Shown here piece by piece: positions 42,749 to 51,504 of a stretch of 64,000 nucleotides of DNA. Source of the stretch: CAVXZE01 sp964615365 (GTDB taxonomy: Bacteria > Myxococcota_A > UBA9160 > UBA6930); the NCBI GenBank assembly GCA_964615365.1, contig CAZTOU010000013.1, positions 1 through 64,000 of the forward strand, in the 5' to 3' direction. The translations under genes and the position numbers were made by a program. The first letter of the stretch is position 1. Each line of letters opens with the position of its first letter. The notes below the pieces were generated by a model. That model made no database searches. It saw nothing but the letters and a program-made list of their open reading frames with translations, and was not told the DNA's origin.

Positions 42749-44034
42749 GGGACCGTCGGCGCGACTTCATCGCCGTCCTCTGCGGCGCGATCGCCATCGC
42801 CTGCGGTGCCGAGCCCCCTTCCGGTCCGGTCTACCAGGCGGTGCCGGTGGAGCGACGCGATCTGGTGGTTTCGGCCGAGGCGGCGGGAGTGGTCGAGCCC
42901 TACATCACCGTCGAGGTCAAGTCGAAGGCATCCGGTGAGATTCTCGAAGTGCTGGCCGACAGCGGTGATCGAGTGGAGCAGGGCACCCTGCTGCTGCGGA
43001 TCGACCAGCGTCAGCTCCGCAATGCCCTGGCCCAGGCGAGGGCGGATCTCGAGGTGGCCCGTGCTCGATTCGCCAACGCGCGGGCCCAGCTCGAGCGCTC
43101 CAAGGAGCTGTACCGGGCCGAGTCCATCTCGGAGACGAGCTACGACCAGGCGGTCCTCGATCACGCGACGGCGAAGGCGGATGTGGTGCGAAGCGAGGCC
43201 GCCCTGGAGAACGCCCAGATCGAGATGGACGATGCCGACGTACTGGCGCCCATCGCGGGCACCATCCTCCTGCGCGAAGTGGAGCGGGGACAGGTCATCT
43301 CCTCTCCGACCCGGGACGTGGCCGGCGGGACCGTGCTCCTCACCATGGCGGATCTGGAGCGGGTCCGCGTGCGCGCCCTGGTGGACGAGACCGACATCGG
43401 CAAGATTCGCCCGGGGCTCGCCGCCTCGGTGATCGTCGCCGCGTACTCCGCTCGCCCCTTCCCCGGCTCGGTGCTCAAGATCGAGCCCCAGTCGCAGATC
43501 GAGCAAAACATCACCATGTTCCCCACCCTGATCGGGCTCGAGAACCCGGAGGGTCTCCTCAAGCCGGGAATGAACTGCGAGGTGGAGATCCACGTGGATC
43601 GTCGGGATGCGGTGCTCACCATCCCCAACGCCGCTCTTCGTACCCCGGGCGACGTCGATTCCGCGGCCGAGCTCCTGGGTCTCTCGCCCGAGGAGGTCCG
43701 CGAGGCGCTCGCCGCCTTCCGCGAGGGTGCCTCGCGGCCGGTCCCGGGCGAGGGAGACCCCGGGCGCGCCGATCCAGGAGAGGCGCCGGAGAGCTCGGGT
43801 CACGGCGACGAGTACATCGTCTTCACCTCGGGAGACCGCGCGCCGACCCCGCGGTGGATCCGCACCGGCCTCACCGACCTGGACCACAGCGAGGTGCTGG
43901 GGGGGCTCTCCGAAGCCGACTCCGTCTATATCCTCCCGAGCGCCGGCCTGGTGCGCTCCCAGCAGCGCTTCCAGGATCACATCCGGCGCGTCACCGGAGG
44001 TGGACTGCCCGGTGTGAAGAGGTCGTCGGACTAG
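42745..44034 (+). CDS. MacA/HlyD-type periplasmic adaptor
   Basis: 429 residues. N-terminal hydrophobic segment FIAVLCGAIAIACGAEPP, a possible lipobox-like Cys (AIAC), so a lipoprotein anchor is conceivable. Lipoyl halves (EVKSKASGEILEVLADSGDRVE; VLAPIAGTILLREVERGQ), a coiled-coil hairpin rich in RA/QA repeats (ARADLEVARARFANARAQLE), a beta-barrel, and a C-terminal insertion of about 40 Pro/Gly/Glu-rich residues (near 330-360) before the membrane-proximal domain. GTG start overlaps the ATPase stop by four bases. Intact, unlike the adaptor at 12229. Bridges the permease to an outer-membrane exit protein that is not in this window. Confidence 0.92.
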   Translation: MRDRRRDFIAVLCGAIAIACGAEPPSGPVYQAVPVERRDLVVSAEAAGVVEPYITVEVKSKASGEILEVLADSGDRVEQGTLLLRIDQRQLRNALAQARADLEVARARFANARAQLERSKELYRAESISETSYDQAVLDHATAKADVVRSEAALENAQIEMDDADVLAPIAGTILLREVERGQVISSPTRDVAGGTVLLTMADLERVRVRALVDETDIGKIRPGLAASVIVAAYSARPFPGSVLKIEPQSQIEQNITMFPTLIGLENPEGLLKPGMNCEVEIHVDRRDAVLTIPNAALRTPGDVDSAAELLGLSPEEVREALAAFREGASRPVPGEGDPGRADPGEAPESSGHGDEYIVFTSGDRAPTPRWIRTGLTDLDHSEVLGGLSEADSVYILPSAGLVRSQQRFQDHIRRVTGGGLPGVKRSSD

Positions 44035-45254
44035 TGCCCTGGGTGACCTTCGAGGCCGTGGAGGTCGCGCTGCAGTCGATCCGCGCCGGCAAGCTGCGCG
44101 CAGGGCTCACCATGCTCGGAATCATCATCGGGGTTGCGGCGGTGATCACCATGGTCGCCGTAGGCACCGGCGCGCAGCGGGCCATAGACGAGCGGATCGC
44201 CGCTTTGGGATCCGATCTGATCTCGATCTACCCCGGGCAGTTCTACGTCCGGGGAGTCGCCGCCGATCTTCGCGCGGCACTCACCACCGACGACGCGCGG
44301 GCCCTCTCGCGAGACGCGCCTCTCCTGGCGGAGGTGGTGCCCGAAATGCAGCAGATGGTCCAGATCGAGCACGGAAGCCAGAATCTCCACGTGAGCGTGC
44401 TGGGGACCACCCCGAACTACGACGAGGTGCACAACTACCAACTCGACTTCGGCCGCATGTTCACCACCAGTGACGACGAGGCCCGAAGACGGACCGCGGT
44501 GCTGGGCGCCGCGATCCCCGAGATGCTGGAGACCACGGGGGCGGCGATGATGGGCCGGACCCTCCTCGTCGTCGGCATTCCCTTCGAAGTCGTCGGCGTG
44601 CTGGGCGAGAAGGGTTCGGAGGGCTCCTGGTGGGACCCCGACGAGAAGGTCCTGATTCCCCTGATGACGGCCCGCTATCGCGTCTTCGGGACCGACCGTC
44701 TGCGCTCCGTCAACGTCCAGGTGGCCCACGGCGTTCCCCTCGAGCAGGGCATGGTCGACGCGGAGCGCGTCCTGCGACGGGAGCACGGGATCTCTCCGGG
44801 AGCCGAGAACGACTTCCGGGTCCGCAATCGCCAGGAGCTCCTCACCACCCAGCAGGAGGCTTCCCAGATCTTCACCACGCTGCTGGCGAGCATCGCGGGA
44901 GTGAGCCTGCTGGTCGGTGGCATCGGGATCATGAACATCATGCTGGTGTCGGTGGCCGAGCGCACCCGCGAGATCGGAATCCGCAAGGCGCTGGGCGCGA
45001 CCCGCATCAACATCTTGATGCAGTTTCTGGTGGAGGCTCTGGTGCTCTGCCTGGTGGGAGGGATGCTCGGGATGCTCCTGGGCGGAGCCGGTTCCCTGAT
45101 GCTGGCCCGATTCGCGGGCTGGAACACCTTCATCTCACCCGGCGCCGTCGCGCTCGCCTTCGCCTTCAGCGCGGCGGTCGGGGTCTTCTTCGGTCTCTGG
45201 CCGGCCCGCCGCGCCGCCTCTCTCCACCCCATCGAGGCGCTGCGCTACGAGTGA
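44034..45254 (+). CDS. MacB-like ABC permease
   Basis: 406 residues, full MacB/FtsX architecture: N-terminal helix RAGLTMLGIIIGVAAVITMV, MacB_PCD periplasmic domain, three C-terminal helices with GGIGIMNIMLVSVAERTREIGIRKALGAT, and the terminal ARRAASLHPIEALRYE. GTG at 44034 overlaps the adaptor's TAG by one base. Single permease, so a homodimer is expected, in contrast to the two-permease system at 14096-16580. Convergent with the VKOR-DsbA gene, 26 bases apart. Confidence 0.95.
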   Translation: MPWVTFEAVEVALQSIRAGKLRAGLTMLGIIIGVAAVITMVAVGTGAQRAIDERIAALGSDLISIYPGQFYVRGVAADLRAALTTDDARALSRDAPLLAEVVPEMQQMVQIEHGSQNLHVSVLGTTPNYDEVHNYQLDFGRMFTTSDDEARRRTAVLGAAIPEMLETTGAAMMGRTLLVVGIPFEVVGVLGEKGSEGSWWDPDEKVLIPLMTARYRVFGTDRLRSVNVQVAHGVPLEQGMVDAERVLRREHGISPGAENDFRVRNRQELLTTQQEASQIFTTLLASIAGVSLLVGGIGIMNIMLVSVAERTREIGIRKALGATRINILMQFLVEALVLCLVGGMLGMLLGGAGSLMLARFAGWNTFISPGAVALAFAFSAAVGVFFGLWPARRAASLHPIEALRYE

Positions 45255-45280
45255 GGGCCATAAGCTGGAGCCGACGGGTG

Positions 45281-46867
45281 TCAGTGCAGCCGCGTCTCCG
45301 GTCGCGGCGGTGGCAGTTCGGCGAAGGCCGGGTGCTCCGGGTTGGCTTCCGCCAACACCAAGGCGTAGAGGAAGTGAAGGGTGGGGGGGACCTCGCGGCC
45401 ATTCACCAGCAACAGGGGTGTGCCCTTGATCTCGTGCTGCAGCGCCCATGCGATGTCGTCGCGAAGCTTCGCGTCGGTCTCGGGCGAGGCGACGCAATCC
45501 TCCAGGCGCTCGCGCGACATGAAGGGGGCGGCGAACTCGTAGATGCGCTCCTTCGTCAGCCTGCGCTGGTTCTCGAAGAGGGCGCCGGCGAGGGACATCG
45601 AGTCCCGCTCCAGACAGATCATGGCGCGTGCGGCCAGACAGCGGATGCCGCGTCCCGAGCTGTGCGGGATGGTCGGGTTGCACTCCGAGTCGAGCGGGAA
45701 CTGACGCGGCTCGAGCGCAAAGGAGTCGCTTGGGAGCATCTCCTGCAACACCTCGAGGGTCTCGTGGAGATCCGCGCAGTGGTTGCACAGGATGTCTGTG
45801 AACTCGGTGATCCGGACCGGCGCCGTGGAGGAGCCGATCAGCCAGCGGGCGGGACGAAGAGGCACCCGATCACCGCGGGCGTACATTGCGAGCGCATCGC
45901 TGACTCCCTGTCGGAGCGGTCGCGAGAGTCGGGAGATCACCTCGTCCAGCCCCGCGGCGTCGGGTCTCCGCTCCGGCAGGGCGGGCGGTGCTTCCGGCTC
46001 GACGGGTCGTCTCGCCACCACGACGGGGCTCGGAGCCGCCGGCTCGGGCTGCTTCGCCGCTTGGCTGGGTTCCCCTTCTCCCTCGCCCGGGTCCTCTTCC
46101 GCTCGGCTGGTCTCTCTCTCTTGCTCGCTCGGATCCTCGGTCGCCGGGGCGATTCGCTCCTCCGACGGGATCGATCCCCTGGCGGCTTCGAGGAAGGCCG
46201 ATCGTTCCTCCGCCGCGCCTCCCGGCGTGCGCAGTCCTGGGTAGAGCAGGACCAGGAACGCGACCAGGGTGCCGCCCACGGCCAGCAGAGCGCCGCGTCG
46301 GATCTCCGCAGGCCGGAGCCGATCCGTAGCGCGGAGGCAGGCTGCCGCGTACGCGAGGACCAGGGCGTAGGTACCCACGCAGGTATCGCAGACCAGGCCC
46401 GCGGCCAGGGAGGCCCCGCCCAGGACCAGGACGCTGGCGATTCCCGCGAGCCCGGTGAGCAGAGCGGCCGACCAGATGGGCTCGAGCCGACGCTGGCGAA
46501 CCTGCCGCACCAACACCCAGAGGGGAAGCGCGAAGGCGACCGCGCTCCACACCAGACCCCACCCTGCCACCGGCAGGCCCGTTCCGCCCTGAATCGCATC
46601 GGCGAGTGGCAGGTCCCAGACGGCCGCGCAGCCCTCGGCTTCCCCGAGGCCGCAGAAATAGTCGCCCCCACGACGGGCGAGGACGAGCTGCGTCCACTGG
46701 AACAGAGACCAGAGCCCGTGAACGGCAGCCAGAGCCACCGCAAGGCCCAGGGCGCCCGGGCGCAAGGACCGGAAGGACGCCTCGTCCCCGCCAGCTTCCG
46801 GATCCGGGCGGGGGGCCTCGTCGGACTTCGCAGCCTTCCGCGATCTTCGATCCTTCGTCTTCGCCAC
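45281..46867 (-). CDS. VKOR-DsbA fusion (disulfide bond formation)
   Basis: 528 residues from GTG 46867 (AGGGGG upstream). A basic 40-residue cytoplasmic N-terminus precedes a VKOR domain: about five helices, loop cysteines C72 and C80, and the quinone-side pair CDTC at 160-163. A Pro/Glu/Ala-rich linker (about 230-305) joins to a thioredoxin/DsbA-like domain with CNHC at 361-364 and GTPLLLVNGREVP. VKOR re-oxidises the thioredoxin domain with quinone, so this one polypeptide can replace DsbA plus DsbB. Periplasmic action on exported Cys proteins is expected. Ends tail to tail with the MacB-like permease. Confidence 0.88.
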   Translation of the reverse strand: MAKTKDRRSRKAAKSDEAPRPDPEAGGDEASFRSLRPGALGLAVALAAVHGLWSLFQWTQLVLARRGGDYFCGLGEAEGCAAVWDLPLADAIQGGTGLPVAGWGLVWSAVAFALPLWVLVRQVRQRRLEPIWSAALLTGLAGIASVLVLGGASLAAGLVCDTCVGTYALVLAYAAACLRATDRLRPAEIRRGALLAVGGTLVAFLVLLYPGLRTPGGAAEERSAFLEAARGSIPSEERIAPATEDPSEQERETSRAEEDPGEGEGEPSQAAKQPEPAAPSPVVVARRPVEPEAPPALPERRPDAAGLDEVISRLSRPLRQGVSDALAMYARGDRVPLRPARWLIGSSTAPVRITEFTDILCNHCADLHETLEVLQEMLPSDSFALEPRQFPLDSECNPTIPHSSGRGIRCLAARAMICLERDSMSLAGALFENQRRLTKERIYEFAAPFMSRERLEDCVASPETDAKLRDDIAWALQHEIKGTPLLLVNGREVPPTLHFLYALVLAEANPEHPAFAELPPPRPETRLH

Positions 46868-47245
46868 GCGAGCCCCCTGCGCCGCGACGCACCGGGCCGC
46901 TCCTGCTCCTCCGATGGCGGTGCGCCAGCGTCGATTTCCCGGCCCTCGAGCCGGGAATTCCATGAATGTATCTCACGTTCCTTCGGGACGATCCAGCCCC
47001 CGGGCGCCGCTCGTCCGGACTCCCAGACCCCTGCGGGGGAAAGCGAGGGATGGCGCCCGAGACCCGTGGAGGCCCGACCGACCGGCGCGCGCCAGCGAAT
47101 CGGCTGGTATTCCGCCGTAGGGTCAAGGTCCGCCGGGATATCGCCGATGCGTCGAAATAGCTCGTACCCAGGAAGATCCCGATGGGGAATCTCCCTCACA
47201 GGCGCCGCAGCGCGAAGACCAGGGTCGAGCCGGAGGCCGGAGTCG
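46868..47245. other. Gene-free stretch between divergent genes (378 bp)
   Basis: No credible gene; the short open frames here are Arg/Pro-rich and lack ribosome binding sites. It contains one clear hairpin at 46936-46957 (TTCCCGGC, loop CCTCGA, GCCGGGAA; 8-bp stem). It separates the VKOR-DsbA (minus) and PilZ (plus) genes, so both promoters should lie here; no strong consensus boxes were seen. Confidence 0.6.
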
Positions 47246-47779
47246 ATGGACAAGCGAGGGGCAGGGCGAATCAAGCAACGCCTGACCTGCGAGCTCGTCA
47301 TCGGCGATCGCAACCACCAGGGGATCGTCCTCGACGTCTCCAAGACCGGGCTCTTCGTCCAGACCTCCGCCTCCCCACCGCCCGGTGAGAAGATCGGAGT
47401 GAAGCTGCGGCGGTCCGACGGGTCCAGCGTCGAGGTGGAGACGAGCGTCGCGCGCCGCTACAAGGTCCCGCAGCGGCTGGCGTCGATCGCTCGCGGCGGT
47501 GTCGGACTTCGAATCGCATCGCCATCCGACGATTACCTCCAGTTCATCGATTCCGTGAATCGGGCCGAGAAGGCGCCTTCTCCGGAGGCGTCAGAGGCCC
47601 CGCCGCCGCCGCCATCCGAACCGTCCGATTCCTATTCCGTTCGCGTTCGGCAGATCAGCGGGCCGCGCTCGCGGTGCCTCCGCGTCGCGGCCGGATCCGA
47701 GCAGGAGGCCGAGCGCGCGGCCTCCGCGAGTCTGGATGAGGGCTGGGAGATCCTCTCCGTCGAGCTCCTGACCGCCTGA
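47246..47779 (+). CDS. PilZ-domain protein
   Basis: 177 residues. The c-di-GMP binding signature is visible: RIKQR (RxxxR, R8 and R12) and DVSKTG (D/NxSxxG, D30-G35), with DYLQFIDS at the end of the beta barrel. A Pro-rich spacer (EAPPPPPSEPSDSYS) joins a small C-terminal part (RVRQISGPRSRCL, EGWEILSVELL) that I do not recognise. Could be a c-di-GMP effector controlling motility or polysaccharide export. ATG 47246 follows GGAGGCCGGAG. Upstream gap is 378 bases. The FAD oxidase gene starts 81 bases downstream. Confidence 0.85.
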   Translation: MDKRGAGRIKQRLTCELVIGDRNHQGIVLDVSKTGLFVQTSASPPPGEKIGVKLRRSDGSSVEVETSVARRYKVPQRLASIARGGVGLRIASPSDDYLQFIDSVNRAEKAPSPEASEAPPPPPSEPSDSYSVRVRQISGPRSRCLRVAAGSEQEAERAASASLDEGWEILSVELLTA

Positions 47780-47859
47780 CTGACAGGCCCTCGGCTTCCC
47801 CTTCTGTATGCTCCACTGCAGCAGCGCCGGCGCTGCCGCGTTCTCGGTCGGGGAGCTGG

Positions 47860-48948
47860 ATGGAAGCGGAGAAGTTCGACGTCGTGATCATCGGTGCTGG
47901 CTTCGCCGGCGCCGCCACCGCCTTCCACCTGAGCGAGATCTATCGGGGTTCGATCCTGATCGTCGAGCGGGAGCAGGTGCCAGGGACGCACGCATCCGGT
48001 CGAAACGCCGGGCTGATCCTGCAGTCGGTTTCGGATCCCGCCATCCGGAACACCGTCGCCGCCGGGGCTCGGGAGTACGCCAGGCTCCGCTCCGAGCTGG
48101 GCTTTCACCAGACCGGGTCGCTTCGCCTGGGGATGCGGGACCGGCTGGCGGATCTTCGCGACACGGATCGCGTGGAGTCACGGGTCCGCGAAGCGGACGA
48201 GGCGCGGCGTTGCATTCCGCTTCTCGACGGGCACGACTTCGAGGCGGCGCTCGAGACGCCGGGAGACGGTGTGATCGACATCTGGGCGCTGCTCCAGCAC
48301 TACCTGGCGGGCGCCCGCGGGCGTGGCGTGAAGCAGCGCCTGAGCTGCGCGGTCGAGAAGATCTCCGGCGGCGGTCCCTTCCACCTCGAGACCAGTCGCG
48401 GACCGCTCGAGGCGACCTATCTGATCAACGCGGCGGGAGCCTGGGCCAGCCACGTAGCCGCCCTGGCCGGCGCCACCCAGCAGCCGCTCGTACCCTGGAA
48501 GCGCCACCTCTTCGTCCTGGAGCGGGTTCCCGCCATCGATCCCGAGTGGCCGTTCGTCTGGGTTCTGGATCCGGAGTTCTACTTCCGCCCCGAGGCCAAG
48601 GGACTGCTGTTCTCGCTCTGTGACGAGGAGGACGATCCCTCCCTGGAGCATCTCGTGAGCCCCGGTATCTCGGAACGCGCGGCGGAGTTCGTCTGGAAGG
48701 AGCTTCCGGCGCTGCGCTGCGCCACGGAACGCGACGTCTGGTCGTGCTTTCGCGCCAAGGCGCCCGACGGCCGGTTCGTGATCGGGTGGGATCCCGGCTG
48801 CGAGGGGTTCTTCTGGGTTGCGGGTCTCGGCGGCCACGGCGTCGGCAGCAGCTGGGAGGTGGGCCGCATCGCGGCGAATCTCTTCTGTAAACGCGACACG
48901 GAACTTCGCGACGTCTTCGCTCCGTCGCGCGACTTCCGCCGGACTTGA
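47860..48948 (+). CDS. DAO-family FAD-dependent oxidoreductase
   Basis: 362 residues. N-terminal Rossmann FAD motif VVIIGAGFAGAATAFHLSE, then ILIVEREQVPGTHASGRNAG (the ASGRN segment of D-amino-acid-oxidase/glycine-oxidase-like enzymes), AAGAWASHVAALAG, and C-terminal WVAGLGGHGVGSSWEVG. Oxidises an amine, amino acid or 2-hydroxy acid; no substrate is implied by the context. ATG 47860. Twenty bases separate it from the tandem GST-N gene, likely the same transcript. Confidence 0.85.
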   Translation: MEAEKFDVVIIGAGFAGAATAFHLSEIYRGSILIVEREQVPGTHASGRNAGLILQSVSDPAIRNTVAAGAREYARLRSELGFHQTGSLRLGMRDRLADLRDTDRVESRVREADEARRCIPLLDGHDFEAALETPGDGVIDIWALLQHYLAGARGRGVKQRLSCAVEKISGGGPFHLETSRGPLEATYLINAAGAWASHVAALAGATQQPLVPWKRHLFVLERVPAIDPEWPFVWVLDPEFYFRPEAKGLLFSLCDEEDDPSLEHLVSPGISERAAEFVWKELPALRCATERDVWSCFRAKAPDGRFVIGWDPGCEGFFWVAGLGGHGVGSSWEVGRIAANLFCKRDTELRDVFAPSRDFRRT

Positions 48949-48968
48949 CCGGAGCGAGGAGGATCTCG

Positions 48969-49664
48969 ATGGACCGCGTACTCGACGTCGCCAGCTCGTA
49001 CATCGCCACACTCGCCCGCGTGCCCGCCGGGATGATGGTGGGCGCGCTGGGACCGCGCCCGGAGCGGCCCCTGGAACTCTACGAGTTCGAGGCCTGTCCC
49101 TACTGCCGAAAGGTCCGGGAGGCCCTCACCATGCTGGACCTGGAGGCGATGATCTACCCCTGCCCCAAGGACGCACCGCGCTTCCGGAAGAAGGTGAAGG
49201 CGAAGGGCGGCAAGGCCCAGTTCCCCTACCTCGTCGACCCGAACACCGGGAAGGCGATGTACGAGTCTGACGACATCATCGCCTACCTCTACGAGAGCTA
49301 CGGCGCCGGCCGGCCGCCCATCTATCTTTCGCTGGGTCCCCTGACCACGCTGGGAGCGGGCCTCGCCAGCGCCTTCCGCCCCGGTCTCGGTCACCGATAC
49401 CGTCCGGCGCGGGCGCCCAAGAAGCCCCTGGAGCTCTACAGCTTCGAGATCTCGCCCTACTGCCGAATCGCTCGCGAGGCCCTCAGCTCGCTGGAGATCC
49501 CCTACCTGCTCCACAACGTCGGGAAGGGGAGCCCGAGCCGCCCCGCCTTCGAGGAACGCAGCGGCAAGATGATGGTCCCCTACCTCGTCGATCCCAACAC
49601 CGACACCGAGATGTTCGAGTCCGCGGACATCGTCGCCTACCTGGAGCAAACCTACGCCAAGTAG
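48969..49664 (+). CDS. Tandem GST-N (double thioredoxin-fold) protein
   Basis: 231 residues made of two glutathione S-transferase N-terminal thioredoxin folds and no all-alpha GST-C domain. First: ELYEFEACPYCRKVREALTM (CPYC at 43-46), FPYLVDPNTGKAMYESDDIIAYL. Second: ELYSFEISPYCRIAREALSS, VPYLVDPNTDTEMFESADIVAYL, with the first Cys replaced by Ser. Each has the cis-Pro glutathione site (VDPNT, ESDDI). Resembles plant/cyanobacterial double GST-N proteins of unknown role. ATG 48969 follows GAGCGAGGAGG. An alternative start at 48945 is less likely. Confidence 0.85.
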   Translation: MDRVLDVASSYIATLARVPAGMMVGALGPRPERPLELYEFEACPYCRKVREALTMLDLEAMIYPCPKDAPRFRKKVKAKGGKAQFPYLVDPNTGKAMYESDDIIAYLYESYGAGRPPIYLSLGPLTTLGAGLASAFRPGLGHRYRPARAPKKPLELYSFEISPYCRIAREALSSLEIPYLLHNVGKGSPSRPAFEERSGKMMVPYLVDPNTDTEMFESADIVAYLEQTYAK

Positions 49665-49678
49665 GAACGCCGCGTGGT

Positions 49679-51310
49679 CTACTCGTCTGCCATGAAGGAA
49701 TAGCGGTAGTCGGTCGCGGGGACGTAGGTCTCCTTGATGCTGCGCGGGGAGACCCAGCGCTCCAGGTTGAGCCAGGTTCCGGCCTTGTCGTTGGTGCCCG
49801 ATGCGCGCGATCCGCCGAAGGGCTGCTGCCCCACCACCGCTCCCGTGGGCTTGTCGTTGATGTAGAAGTTTCCGGCCGCGCTGCGCAGCGCCTTGGTGGC
49901 CTCGACGATGGCGAAGCGGTCCTGGGCGAAGATCGCTCCCGTCAGCGCGTAGGGGCTGGTCGTGTCGCAGAGCTCCATGGTCTCCGCGAACTGGGCGCTC
50001 GGGTAGACGAAGACGGTCAGGACGGGTCCGAAGATCTCCTCGGTCATCAGCTTGGATCGTGGGTCTCGGCTCTCGACGATGGTCGGAGCGATGAAGTAGC
50101 CCTCGCTGTCGTCGTAGGTGCCCCCACAGAGAATGTCCATGCTGGGATCGTTCCTGGCGACTTCGATGTACTCGGTGATCGTCTTGAAAGCGGCCCCGTC
50201 GATCACCGCATTCATGAAGTTCCTGAAGTCGCAGACGTCGCCGACCCGGATGGTGGCGACCTCGTCGAGGATTCGCTGCTTCAGCTCCGGCCAGAGGCTG
50301 TCGGGGATGTAGGCCCGGCTCGCGGCGGAGCACTTCTGACCCTGGTATTCGAATGCACCGCGCACCAGATTGGCCGCGAGGGCGTCGAGGTCGGCGGACT
50401 CGTGGGCGAAGATGAAGTCCTTGCCCCCGGTCTCGCCGACGATGCGCGGGTAGTCCTGGTACTTTCGGATGTCGGATCCGATGGTCAGCCAGATCGTGGA
50501 GAAGACGTAGGTGGATCCGGTGAAGTGCACCCCCCCGAGGTCGGTGTGGTTGAGAACGGGTGGGCCGATCACGGGACCCGGTCCCGGAATCAGGTTGATG
50601 ACGCCGTCGGGCATTCCGGCCTCTTTCAGGACCTGCATGATGTAGTAGGCGGGGAGCACGGCCGCCGAAGACGGCTTCCAGACCACGGCGTTTCCCATCA
50701 CCGCCGGGGCGGTGGGCAGGTTGCCCGCGATCGACGCGAAGTTGAAGGGAGAGATTGCGAAGACGAATCCCTCCAGCGGCCGGTGCTCCATGTAGTTCAG
50801 GACTTCCTGAGTGGAGAGCGGCTGGTCGTCGTAGACCTGTGTCATGAAGTAGGGGTTGAAGCGCCAGAAATCGATCAGCTCACAGGCGGCGTCGATCTCG
50901 GCCTGATGACAGGTCTTGCTCATGTTCAGCATGGTGGCCGCGTTGATCGTGTACCGATACTTGCCGGCCAGCAGCTCGGCGGCCTTGTGCAGGACCGTGG
51001 CCCGGGAGGACCACTGCATCTCGCTCCAGGCGATCTTGGCCTGGTTGGCGGCATCGATCGCCAGCTCCGCCTCGGCGGCTCCCGCTCGGTGATAGTGCCC
51101 GAGCGATCGGCCGAGGTCGTGAGGCGGTCTCATCTCGACCCGGTCGCCGGTGCGGATCTCCCGCCCGCCGATGATGCAGGGGACTTCCACCGGATTGCGG
51201 AGCATCCGGTCGAGCTCGGCCTTGAGCGCTGCGCGTTCTTCGCTCCCCGGCGCGTAGTCGAGGACCGGCTCATTCTTCGGCTCGCGAATGTGAAAGAGTC
51301 CATTGAACAT
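49679..51310 (-). CDS. pruA: 1-Pyrroline-5-carboxylate (glutamate semialdehyde) dehydrogenase
   Basis: 543 residues, the longer ALDH4-type form found in eukaryotes and some bacteria, not the PutA-fused form. Seen: FVFAISPFNFASIAGNLPTAPAVMGN, VGETGGKDFIFAHESAD (general-base Glu), FEYQGQKCSAASRAYIPDSLW (catalytic Cys), and EEIFGPVLTVFVYP. Final step of proline catabolism: P5C/glutamate semialdehyde to glutamate with NAD+. The proline dehydrogenase partner is not in the window. SD GGGAGGAAGG upstream of ATG 51310. Together with the PEP carboxykinase gene nearby it suggests amino-acid carbon feeding gluconeogenesis. Confidence 0.93.
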   Translation of the reverse strand: MFNGLFHIREPKNEPVLDYAPGSEERAALKAELDRMLRNPVEVPCIIGGREIRTGDRVEMRPPHDLGRSLGHYHRAGAAEAELAIDAANQAKIAWSEMQWSSRATVLHKAAELLAGKYRYTINAATMLNMSKTCHQAEIDAACELIDFWRFNPYFMTQVYDDQPLSTQEVLNYMEHRPLEGFVFAISPFNFASIAGNLPTAPAVMGNAVVWKPSSAAVLPAYYIMQVLKEAGMPDGVINLIPGPGPVIGPPVLNHTDLGGVHFTGSTYVFSTIWLTIGSDIRKYQDYPRIVGETGGKDFIFAHESADLDALAANLVRGAFEYQGQKCSAASRAYIPDSLWPELKQRILDEVATIRVGDVCDFRNFMNAVIDGAAFKTITEYIEVARNDPSMDILCGGTYDDSEGYFIAPTIVESRDPRSKLMTEEIFGPVLTVFVYPSAQFAETMELCDTTSPYALTGAIFAQDRFAIVEATKALRSAAGNFYINDKPTGAVVGQQPFGGSRASGTNDKAGTWLNLERWVSPRSIKETYVPATDYRYSFMADE

Positions 51311-51504
51311 CTGCCTTCCTCCCTTGCTGCGCCGGGCCTCTCTCCTGGGGCTCGGGCCGGGTCGAGCGGAGGTGGATCATAACGGTCCCTTCCGGAGATC
51401 CCCAGGGGGACGAAGCGCGCGATGGCTCGGCCCTTTCGGGTTCACATCCACAAGGACCGCCGAAATCACTATGTTCAGAGCCGAGCAGCAGAGGAGGAGC
51501 AGTG

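Noticed and set aside
46966..47160. Short open frame of 64 codons in the 378-bp gap before the PilZ gene
   Set aside because: No ribosome binding site, Arg/Pro-rich composition and no homology recognised.
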